Shown here: in pieces, positions 1 to 7,200 of the stretch
Layout: each line of letters starts with the position of its first letter
Position numbering within the stretch: the first letter of the stretch is position 1
Assembly: GCA_018402565.1 (NCBI GenBank)
Contig: JAGYIQ010000006.1
Location: 186,001 to 250,000, forward strand
Source of the DNA: Pirellulaceae bacterium
Lineage (GTDB): Bacteria; Planctomycetota; Planctomycetia; Pirellulales; Pirellulaceae
Direction: 5' to 3'
Length of the DNA: 64,000 bases
Program-made: the position numbers and the translations under genes
The notes under the pieces: generated by a model
Database searches by the model: none
What the model was told of the DNA's origin: nothing
The model's input: only the letters and a program-made list of their open reading frames with translations

Positions 1-738
1 CAACAACTGGATCGCGTGCGTCAGTATCGCAAGAACGTGCAGAAAGTTCATGCCTTGCGCCAACGCCGCCTACCTCCCGTCTGTATGGTGTTCCTCTTTC
101 TATGCATTGCAGTGTTTGCTCTGACCGGTTTCTCCTTCGATCCACGCTCGTCCGTCGTGCAGGCGCTGTCGTTTATGGCCGCCCCCATCACGGAGGACAT
201 CATTGGGCTATCCGATCTTCAGCGAGCCAGTTACAACCTCCAACGCGGTGAGATTTGGCGGGCGGTCACCCCGGCCCTGATGCATGGCGATTTTATTCAC
301 ATCATATTTAATATGTTTTGGCTGATCTTGCTCGGGACGCGTATCGAGCGAAGGGAGGGCTCGGCCTTGATGTTGACCTTGGTGTTGCTGGCGGCCGTTA
401 TCCCGAATCTGCTGCAAGGTCTGATGCCTTTCAATTTGGATGGCTCGGCCCCGAAGCCGGTGGGCGATATGTGGCTGTCTCGGTTCTGTGGTTTCTCAGG
501 CGTGGCCTATGCCCTGTTTGGCTTCGTCTGGATGCGCGGCGCATGGAAGGGTGTGCCCGAGTATATCTTGCCCACAACGACCGTGGTGTTGCTGATGGCT
601 TGGCTGATGCTAGGAGTCATGGGGTTAGATTACGATATCCTGAGGATTGAAATGGCCAACTGGGCACACGGCGGTGGACTGTTTGTCGGACTTTGGCTGG
701 GCTCGCTCGAGGTGGGACGTTCCGCCAAACGCCGGTAG
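1..738 (+). CDS. Rhomboid-family intramembrane serine protease (5' end outside window)
   Basis: Multi-pass inner-membrane protease of the rhomboid family, which cleaves membrane proteins within the bilayer. The frame is open to the left edge, so the true start is probably upstream; a GTG at 16 would give 240 residues but has no clear ribosome binding site. Counting from that GTG, the family marks are WR at 81-82 (GEIWRAVTP), the HGDFIHIIFN block with H90, H95 and N99, the nucleophile S161 in GFSG, and the catalytic H218 in NWAHGGG. At least six hydrophobic segments are visible. It ends 91 bases before aroB, with a tandem hairpin repeat between. Substrate unknown. Confidence 0.88.
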   Translation, partial: QQLDRVRQYRKNVQKVHALRQRRLPPVCMVFLFLCIAVFALTGFSFDPRSSVVQALSFMAAPITEDIIGLSDLQRASYNLQRGEIWRAVTPALMHGDFIHIIFNMFWLILLGTRIERREGSALMLTLVLLAAVIPNLLQGLMPFNLDGSAPKPVGDMWLSRFCGFSGVAYALFGFVWMRGAWKGVPEYILPTTTVVLLMAWLMLGVMGLDYDILRIEMANWAHGGGLFVGLWLGSLEVGRSAKRR

Positions 739-772
739 CGCTGGGTAGCCAGTCGTCCTCGGAACCACAAGT

Positions 773-816
773 TTAATCCCAGCCATCGGGCTGCTTAATC
801 CCAGCCATCGGGCTGC
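773..816. repeat. 22-bp unit in perfect tandem, each with a small hairpin
   Basis: Two identical adjacent units (773-794 and 795-816) contain the inverted arms CAGCC and GGCTG around an ATCG loop. They fill most of the gap between the rhomboid gene and aroB and end about 14 bases before the aroB start, directly ahead of its AGGAG ribosome binding site. They could be a small mobile or REP-type repeat or affect translation of aroB; this is inference. Confidence 0.8.
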
Positions 817-829
817 AAGGAGCGACACG

Positions 830-1912
830 TTGAGTTACCACTTGGATGTGACAACGGATCAGGCCACCTACCCAATCTTGATTGGGGCGGGGCAATGGTC
901 GGACTTGGCCGATACGGTTCAGGCTTGTTTTAAACCGACCAAGGTCGTGTTGGCTGCCGACCATACCGTTGCCGAGCTGTATGGTGCCGCAGTCCGACTT
1001 GCCCTGGAGTCGATCGGCTGCCCGGTGAGTCTGTTGGTCTGTCCCCCGGGCGAATCATCCAAGTCCACCGACGTGGCCACCGATTGGTGGCAGGCTTTGT
1101 CGGCCATGGCCGTCGATCGTCATGCGGTACTGGTGGCTTTGGGCGGCGGTGTGGTCGGTGATTTGGCTGGCTTTGTCGCCGCGACCTACCTCCGCGGGCT
1201 GCCGTTGGTCCAAGTTCCCACCACACTGTTGGCCCAGGTCGACAGTTCCGTCGGCGGTAAGGTGGCCGTCAATTTGCCGGCTGGAAAAAATTTGGTCGGC
1301 TGTTTTTGGCAGCCGAAGCTGGTGTGGATCGATCCGGCGGTTTTATTGACGCTGAGCTCCCGCGAGTTTTCTGCCGGCATGGCCGAGGTGATCAAATACG
1401 CGGTGTTGCGCGACGACGGCTTGATGGAACGGTTGGAGACTAGCTCCGACGAGGTGCTCTCACGAGATCCCGACACGCTGGGCCCCTTGGTGCACCGCTG
1501 TTGTCAGATCAAGGCGGATGTCGTGCACCAGGATCCGCGAGAGACAAATGGCGTCCGCGCAACGCTGAACTTTGGACACACCGTGGGCCACGCCATCGAG
1601 AAGCTGACCGGTTACGACACCGTCTTGCATGGAGAAGCCGTGTCGATGGGGATGGTCGCCGAAGCACGACTGGCTGAACGGATTGGCTGGACGGAAGCTG
1701 GCTTGGCCGATCGTCTGGAACGGGTCGCGCGGCTCTATGATCTGCCGACGGAGTTGCCACAATTCTCCTGGGAACAATGGCAGTCCGCGATGCTGCGTGA
1801 CAAGAAGAATATCGCCGATCGTATCGCTTTCGCCCTGCCCCGACGACTCGGTTGTGTGGAACTCACGGCCGACGTGCCGATCGAGGCGATCCACTCGATA
1901 GTGAGGTGTTGA
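830..1912 (+). CDS. aroB: 3-dehydroquinate synthase
   Basis: Cytoplasmic enzyme of the shikimate pathway that converts DAHP to 3-dehydroquinate using NAD and a divalent metal. The 360-residue length is normal for AroB. Visible family motifs are the NAD-binding GGGVVGDLAGFVAATYLRG, the VPTTLLAQVDSSVGGK block, the metal-ligand helix AGMAEVIKYAVLRD, and the histidine ligands in NFGHTVGHAIE and LHGEAVSMGM. The start is a TTG at 830, chosen because AGGAGCGACACG sits just before it and the protein then begins at the expected N-terminal strand. The stop lies three bases before the ABC ATPase start, so the two are probably co-transcribed, although their functions are unrelated. Confidence 0.97.
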   Translation: MSYHLDVTTDQATYPILIGAGQWSDLADTVQACFKPTKVVLAADHTVAELYGAAVRLALESIGCPVSLLVCPPGESSKSTDVATDWWQALSAMAVDRHAVLVALGGGVVGDLAGFVAATYLRGLPLVQVPTTLLAQVDSSVGGKVAVNLPAGKNLVGCFWQPKLVWIDPAVLLTLSSREFSAGMAEVIKYAVLRDDGLMERLETSSDEVLSRDPDTLGPLVHRCCQIKADVVHQDPRETNGVRATLNFGHTVGHAIEKLTGYDTVLHGEAVSMGMVAEARLAERIGWTEAGLADRLERVARLYDLPTELPQFSWEQWQSAMLRDKKNIADRIAFALPRRLGCVELTADVPIEAIHSIVRC

Positions 1913-1915
1913 TCG

Positions 1916-3436
1916 ATGATTGATTCTCAGTCCCCGTCGGCCCCGCGGCTCTCGGTTCGTCAACTGCACAAGTCCTTCCCCGGTGTGCGAGCCCTCTCAG
2001 GCGTCGATCTGGACGTACGCGGCGGGGAAGTCGTGGCGGTCATCGGTGAGAATGGGGCGGGCAAAAGTACGCTGATGAAAATTTTGGCCGGTGTGCAAAC
2101 GCCCGACCAAGGGCAGATACTGTGGGAGGGCCGGCCCGTCGCCTTCGCGAATACTCGCGACGCCATGCAGCAGGGAATCGTGCTGATTCACCAAGAACTG
2201 AACCTGTGCGATAACTTGAATGTCGCCGAAAATCTGTTCCTGGGAAATTACCCTGCACGCGTTGGACTGATCGACTTCTTCTCGCTCAACCATCGAGCCC
2301 GACAGTCACTGGCTAAAGTCGGTCTCGACGTGTCCCCACGCACGCCACTCAGTCGTTTGTCCTTGGGGCAACAACAGATGGTTGAGATTGCCAAGGCTTT
2401 GACGATCGAGGCCAAGATTTTGATCTTCGACGAACCGACCAGCAGCCTGTCCAATGCTGAGGCAGAAGCCTTGTTTTGTTTGATCGATGAACTACGGCAA
2501 CGAGGTGTCGGCATTGTCTACATCTCCCATCGACTGGCGGAAATCAGTCGCTTGGCGGACCGCGTGGTCGTACTTCGCGATGGTGAAAATGCTGGCAATT
2601 TGGCTAAAGATGAAATTTCGCACGCTCGGATGGTCAACCTGATGATCGGACGCGATGTTTCCAAGTTCTATCAACGGCGACCGCATACCGTCGGCGACGC
2701 CGTATTGGACGTCCGAGGGGTGCGGACCACGGCATGGCCCCAACATACGATCGACTTGCAAGTACGGGCCGGTGAGTTAGTCGGTATCGCTGGCTTGGTC
2801 GGCGCCGGACGGAGCGAGTTGTTGCGGACCCTGTTTGGAGTTGATCGGCGAGTGGCTGGTAGTGTCCACTTGGCCGGGCAGATTGTGCGACCGAATTCGC
2901 CCCAACGAGCCTTGGCGGCCGGATTGGGCTTTGTGCCGGAAGATCGCAAGACAGAGGGACTGATCCTGGAGTGCTCCGTGACGCGCAACGTGGGCTTGGC
3001 CGGGTTGCGACGACACTCCGGCCCAGGTGGCTGGCTCAATCGTCGGCAAGAGAAACTGGATACCTTGCGAGCGATCGATGACATGCGGATCAAGACACCC
3101 TCCCCCGGGCAATGGGTCAAGTTCCTGAGTGGCGGCAATCAGCAGAAAGTCGTCATGGGCAAATGGCTTGCTCTGGCTCCTCGCGTGCTGTTGATGGACG
3201 AGCCGACTCGTGGGGTCGACATCGGTGCCAAGGAAGAGATCTACCAGTTGATGGAGGGACTGGCCGCCGCGGGGCGGGCCGTCCTCTTTGCCTCCAGCGA
3301 ATTGGAAGAAATCATCGGGGTGGCGGATCGAGTGCTGGTCATGCACGAGGGGCGATTGACCGGCGAATTGGTGGGCGAGCAGATTACTGAGAATACAATC
3401 ATGCACCTTGCTACGGGAGGCGAATTGCCATCATGA
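1916..3436 (+). CDS. Sugar-type ABC transporter, duplicated ATPase subunit (RbsA/MglA-like)
   Basis: Two-domain ATPase of 506 residues, the usual length for the RbsA/MglA/XylG class that energises ribose- or galactose-type importers. Domain 1 has Walker A GENGAGKST (about residues 44-52), signature LSLGQQQ and Walker B ILIFDEPTSS. Domain 2 has the divergent Walker A GLVGAGRSE typical of this class, then LSGGNQQKV and VLLMDEPTRGVDIG. It starts three bases after aroB and its TGA overlaps the permease ATG (ATGA at 3433-3436). No periplasmic binding protein gene lies beside it, so the substrate cannot be read from context. Confidence 0.95.
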   Translation: MIDSQSPSAPRLSVRQLHKSFPGVRALSGVDLDVRGGEVVAVIGENGAGKSTLMKILAGVQTPDQGQILWEGRPVAFANTRDAMQQGIVLIHQELNLCDNLNVAENLFLGNYPARVGLIDFFSLNHRARQSLAKVGLDVSPRTPLSRLSLGQQQMVEIAKALTIEAKILIFDEPTSSLSNAEAEALFCLIDELRQRGVGIVYISHRLAEISRLADRVVVLRDGENAGNLAKDEISHARMVNLMIGRDVSKFYQRRPHTVGDAVLDVRGVRTTAWPQHTIDLQVRAGELVGIAGLVGAGRSELLRTLFGVDRRVAGSVHLAGQIVRPNSPQRALAAGLGFVPEDRKTEGLILECSVTRNVGLAGLRRHSGPGGWLNRRQEKLDTLRAIDDMRIKTPSPGQWVKFLSGGNQQKVVMGKWLALAPRVLLMDEPTRGVDIGAKEEIYQLMEGLAAAGRAVLFASSELEEIIGVADRVLVMHEGRLTGELVGEQITENTIMHLATGGELPS

Positions 3437-5028
3437 GAGAGAACTTGACCGGGGTTGTGAAGCTGCTGGGAATCTCGGCTATCCTGGTGGCGTTGTGGGT
3501 GGTTATGATCCAATTGACCCCCGAGAGTTTCTTGAATTCGGGGAACATCGAGAATCTATTGCGGCGAACGGCCCTGTTCTCGATCTTGGGTATTGGCGTG
3601 GCCTTTGTGATCATGACCAGTGGCATCGACTTGTCGCTGGGCGCACTCGTGTGTTTGACGGGCTGCTTTTTGGCGTTGTTTCTCAAGGTTGACTACCAAC
3701 CTTACGCCAGTGCAACGGTATATGAGGTTCGCAAACAGGACGCGTCACTGACGATTGATCCCGAAAATCTTGAGGTTGTTCCCGGCGTCTGGGACAACGA
3801 AACGCCACCCGCGTCTGCGGCGGGGAAGCTGGCACCGGGACAGTGGGTGCGACTGTACCAGACCAAACGCTCACGCAGCGGGATGCATCGGATCACGGCA
3901 GTGGAACAGGCGGGTACCCCTGGGCGAGTCGTCCTGACCCTGGCTCCGGCGCCGGCCCGAGACGAAGTCGCCACCGATGGGACTGCCATCGCGCGGGTGG
4001 CCCCGGCTCTTCCGCTCCAAGCCTACGAGGAGGTGGCGGTCGCCGATGACAAAACCGACAAAGTCCTGACGGTACCCACCGCCGGGGATACCGTCCCTGC
4101 TTTGCAGGCGCGGGATCGCTTGTGGTTGGCCGATGCCAAGGGACGTTTGAAAGAGCAAGTGATTGCAGCGGTCGAAAGTACACCCAACGGGCAATCGATC
4201 CGGTCGGACTTGGACGCGGCGTTGGTCGCTGACGAGTGGTATTGGATCGGTTTGGAGCGGCGTCAGGTGATGAGTGTCCCGGCCGCCATCCTTTCCGTCC
4301 TGGCGATTGGCTTGGGCTTGGGTGCCTTACATGGCGTTTTGGTTACCTATGTCCGACTGCAGCCCTTTGTCGTAACCCTCTGCGGCCTGCTGATTTATCG
4401 TGGTTGGGCGCGGTGGTTGTCAGACGATCAATCGGTCGGGTTTGGCAATGAATATACGGATTCCCTGAGTTGGTTCTCGTTGGGGCGTTTTTCGACCACC
4501 CTGCCCTGGGCCGATCCAGAATGGACGCTGAATGTGCCATACGTTTTTTTCGTTTTGGTCGTGGTCGCCCTGCTGGCAATGCTGCTCCTGAATTGGACGA
4601 TTTGGGGCCGGTACATGCTGGCCCTTGGACGCAACGAAGAAGCCGCCCGCTTTAGCGGTATCAATACCGGCGGAATGAAGCGTCTGGCCTACACGCTGTG
4701 CGGGTTATTGGCCGGACTATGCGGGATCCTGTTCGCAATTGAAGCGGGGTCCATCTCGCCCTCCAGTGCCGGTTCATACTTTGAGCTCTACGCCATCGCG
4801 GCGGCGGTTCTGGGTGGCTGTAGTCTCCGCGGCGGTGAGGGTTCGATTACCGGTGTGATCATCGGCACGGCCTTGATGCAGACCTTGAACAACATGATCA
4901 CTCTGTTGAAGATCCCCAATACAATCGAACTGGTCGTTCTGGGTGGAGTCATCCTCTTGGGTGTCATCTTCGACGAAGTGGTCCGTGCGGTTCTGGCGCG
5001 GTTGGGCCGCGGGAAAAAAGCCAAATAA
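3433..5028 (+). CDS. RbsC-like ABC transporter permease with a large inserted domain
   Basis: Inner-membrane permease partner of the preceding ATPase, coupled by an ATGA overlap. At 531 residues it is about 200 longer than usual RbsC-type permeases (roughly 320-340). Residues 1-86 hold the first membrane segments and the family motif SGIDLSLGALVCLTG. Residues about 88-279 (bases 3694-4269) are hydrophilic and lack membrane segments. From 282 the permease resumes with GALHGVLVTYVRLQPFVVTL and the C-terminal segments including AAAVLGGCSLRGGEGS. The insert appears to hold two related beta-rich stretches (GQWVRLYQTK... and RDRLWLADAKG...). Whether it faces the periplasm and replaces or contacts a binding protein is unknown. 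Confidence 0.92.
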   Translation: MRENLTGVVKLLGISAILVALWVVMIQLTPESFLNSGNIENLLRRTALFSILGIGVAFVIMTSGIDLSLGALVCLTGCFLALFLKVDYQPYASATVYEVRKQDASLTIDPENLEVVPGVWDNETPPASAAGKLAPGQWVRLYQTKRSRSGMHRITAVEQAGTPGRVVLTLAPAPARDEVATDGTAIARVAPALPLQAYEEVAVADDKTDKVLTVPTAGDTVPALQARDRLWLADAKGRLKEQVIAAVESTPNGQSIRSDLDAALVADEWYWIGLERRQVMSVPAAILSVLAIGLGLGALHGVLVTYVRLQPFVVTLCGLLIYRGWARWLSDDQSVGFGNEYTDSLSWFSLGRFSTTLPWADPEWTLNVPYVFFVLVVVALLAMLLLNWTIWGRYMLALGRNEEAARFSGINTGGMKRLAYTLCGLLAGLCGILFAIEAGSISPSSAGSYFELYAIAAAVLGGCSLRGGEGSITGVIIGTALMQTLNNMITLLKIPNTIELVVLGGVILLGVIFDEVVRAVLARLGRGKKAK

Positions 5029-5039
5029 CGAGCGACTCG

Positions 5040-5660
5040 GTGCCGACCTACCACTTCAAACGCCTACGAATGTACTACGACTTGGCCGAGCCACTGTGGT
5101 CGCGACGCCAGTTGGCAGATTTCTGTCTCCTGCCGTGGCACGCTTCCCTGCTGGAGATCCACGCCCAAGTCAAACATCGCAGCTTCGCGCAAGAGGTCGA
5201 CGCCAACGTCTTCGGCTGCTTCGCCACACGGGCTGGTTGCCGCCGTTTGATGCAGGAAATTGCGCAGCGCGAAAGTTTTGTGCCCGAGGCGACTTGGTTG
5301 GCCTTGGAATTGCCGCCAACGATCAGCCTGCCCGAGGGGCTGGAGGCTGGCGAGGCAATCAAGTATCTCAAGCAACAAGGCTTGCGGTTGACCAAAGCCT
5401 GTGGCACCGTCCAGGGTTTGGCACTCAATCAACAGGTGGGCAGCATTCAGAACTTGGGCGTCGTTGCCAGCCACCGGGGTCGTGGTTTGGGAGCAACCCT
5501 GTTGCACGAAGCCCTGTCCGGGTTTCGACAGCGAGGGCTCAGCCGCGCGATTCTGGAGGTGACCAATGATAACTTTGCGGCGGTTCGCTTGTATCAACGA
5601 CTCGGGTGGAAACTGGACAGCGTGCACTATAAGGCGGTCGAAATCATCGATCGAGCCTGA
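5040..5660 (+). CDS. GNAT-family N-acetyltransferase
   Basis: Probable acetyl-CoA-dependent N-acetyltransferase of 206 residues. The GNAT fold is recognised in the C-terminal half: strand IQNLGVVASHRGRGLGATLL carries the acetyl-CoA pyrophosphate loop (RGRGLG), followed by LEVTNDNFAAVRLYQRLGWK. The N-terminal half, about 100 residues, is not recognised. A GTG at 5040, 11 bases after the permease stop, gives the longest reading; ATG at 5070 is an alternative and neither has a strong ribosome binding site. It is the last gene of the + strand operon. Substrate unknown. Confidence 0.85.
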   Translation: MPTYHFKRLRMYYDLAEPLWSRRQLADFCLLPWHASLLEIHAQVKHRSFAQEVDANVFGCFATRAGCRRLMQEIAQRESFVPEATWLALELPPTISLPEGLEAGEAIKYLKQQGLRLTKACGTVQGLALNQQVGSIQNLGVVASHRGRGLGATLLHEALSGFRQRGLSRAILEVTNDNFAAVRLYQRLGWKLDSVHYKAVEIIDRA

Positions 5661-5692
5661 CGGGAGGATTTATCGCCAAGTATCGGCAACGT

Positions 5693-7189
5693 TCACGCCA
5701 AGATCTCTGACACCACGCGTGCCTGCGGATTCTCAACCAAGGCCAAGCGTTGCGTGCCAACGTCGAAGTGCAATTGGTGCGCATCCAGGCCGAAGCGATC
5801 CAGTACGGTGGTCAGCCAGTCGTGGTGAGTGACCTTATCCTGGATCGCGTAATGCGAGAACTCGTCGGTTGCGCCGTGTACATGGCCACCCTTGATGCCA
5901 GCGCCCGCCACCCACATGCTGAAGCCGTAAGTGTTGTGGTCCCGTCCGACGTTCTTCAGTTCCGTATCCCCAACAGGCACCTGAATCGTCGGCAGACGCC
6001 CCATCTCGCCGCCCCAATGTACCAGTGTCGAGTCCAGTAGGCCGCGTTGCTTTAGGTCCTTGACCAGGGCCGCTGCCGGTTGATCGATCTCCCGACAACG
6101 AGCCGGTAACTCGGTGGCAATCGCTCCGTGATGGTCCCACGATTGACCGTTATTAAAAATTTGCACAAAACGAACACCGCGTTCGACCAGGCGGCGAGCG
6201 ATCAAGCAGCGAGTGCCATAGTCGCGAGTGGTATCGTTGTTGACGCCGTACATCTCTAAGGTGTCGGCGGTCTCGTCCGAAATATCGAAGGCCTCGCGGG
6301 CCGACAATTGCATTCTCGCCGCCAATTGGTAGCTGGCGATCCGAGCCGTCAAGTCATGGTTCTCTGGGAAACGCTCGGCGTGTTGTCGATTCATCTCCTC
6401 CAAGAACTGTAGTTGCTGGGCTTGGGCGCTGCCGCGCAAGTGCGGCGGCGGATTGAGGTTGAACATTCGCGGTTCCGTCGGTCGGACCACGGTCCCTTGA
6501 TACAACGACGGCAATCCGCCGTTGGTCCAACTGTCACCGCCGCAAATGGGCAATCCCCACGGGTGCGTGAGGGCCACGTAAGCTGGTAGCTCTTGCGATT
6601 CACTGCCAAGGGCGTAGGTCAGCCAACTGCCCAGGGTCGCCCGTCCGCCGACGATGCCGCCGGTATTCATGGCGAAGAAGCCAGGAAAGTGGTTGTTGAC
6701 CGCCGAATGCATGGATCGGATCAGGGTGATGTCATCGACGATCTCCGCCAAATGCGGCAGCAAGTCGGAGATTTCCATTCCGCACTCGCCGCGGGGTTTG
6801 AACTCCCACTGGGGGGCCATAATCTGCCGGCTGGCTTGGGCCGCGTTGTCGAACTGGATGTCGCCTGCAAACTGTTGGCCATGTCGTTTAACCAGCTCCG
6901 GTTTGGGGTCAAACAAGTCGATCTGGCTGGGGCCTCCCATCATGAACATCGAGATCATCGCCTTGGCCCGCGCGGGACGTGGCGGTTGCTTCGGGAGCAA
7001 ATCGTAGACCACGGGTTCCAAGTCCGGCTTCTTCAACGAGCCGCCGTCCTGGGCCAATAACCCATCCTGCCGCATCAACAGCGCCGTCGCCACCGATCCC
7101 AACCCAAAGGCGGACGACTGCAGCCAATGTCGACGGGAGCACAAACGGCCAAACCCTGGGCCGCGCTGCTGGGAACGATCGGATTGCAT
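5693..7189 (-). CDS. DUF1501 domain-containing secreted protein
   Basis: Member of the DUF1501 family, sulfatase-fold-related proteins expanded in Planctomycetes and almost always encoded beside PSCyt1/DUF1553 proteins, as here. The start is ATG at 7189 rather than the longer open frame, because AGGAG precedes it and the product then begins with a Tat-like leader (RRHWLQSSAFGLGSVATALLM). Family blocks seen are MISMFMMGGPSQIDLFDPKP, IRSMHSAVNNHFPGFFAMNTG, GVRFVQIFNNGQSWDHHG, LVHWGGEMGRLP and GRDHNTYGFSMWVAG. It lies 11 bases behind the DUF1553 gene. The molecular function of the family is not established. Confidence 0.95.
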   Translation of the reverse strand: MQSDRSQQRGPGFGRLCSRRHWLQSSAFGLGSVATALLMRQDGLLAQDGGSLKKPDLEPVVYDLLPKQPPRPARAKAMISMFMMGGPSQIDLFDPKPELVKRHGQQFAGDIQFDNAAQASRQIMAPQWEFKPRGECGMEISDLLPHLAEIVDDITLIRSMHSAVNNHFPGFFAMNTGGIVGGRATLGSWLTYALGSESQELPAYVALTHPWGLPICGGDSWTNGGLPSLYQGTVVRPTEPRMFNLNPPPHLRGSAQAQQLQFLEEMNRQHAERFPENHDLTARIASYQLAARMQLSAREAFDISDETADTLEMYGVNNDTTRDYGTRCLIARRLVERGVRFVQIFNNGQSWDHHGAIATELPARCREIDQPAAALVKDLKQRGLLDSTLVHWGGEMGRLPTIQVPVGDTELKNVGRDHNTYGFSMWVAGAGIKGGHVHGATDEFSHYAIQDKVTHHDWLTTVLDRFGLDAHQLHFDVGTQRLALVENPQARVVSEILA

Positions 7190-7200
7190 GGGATCCACTC

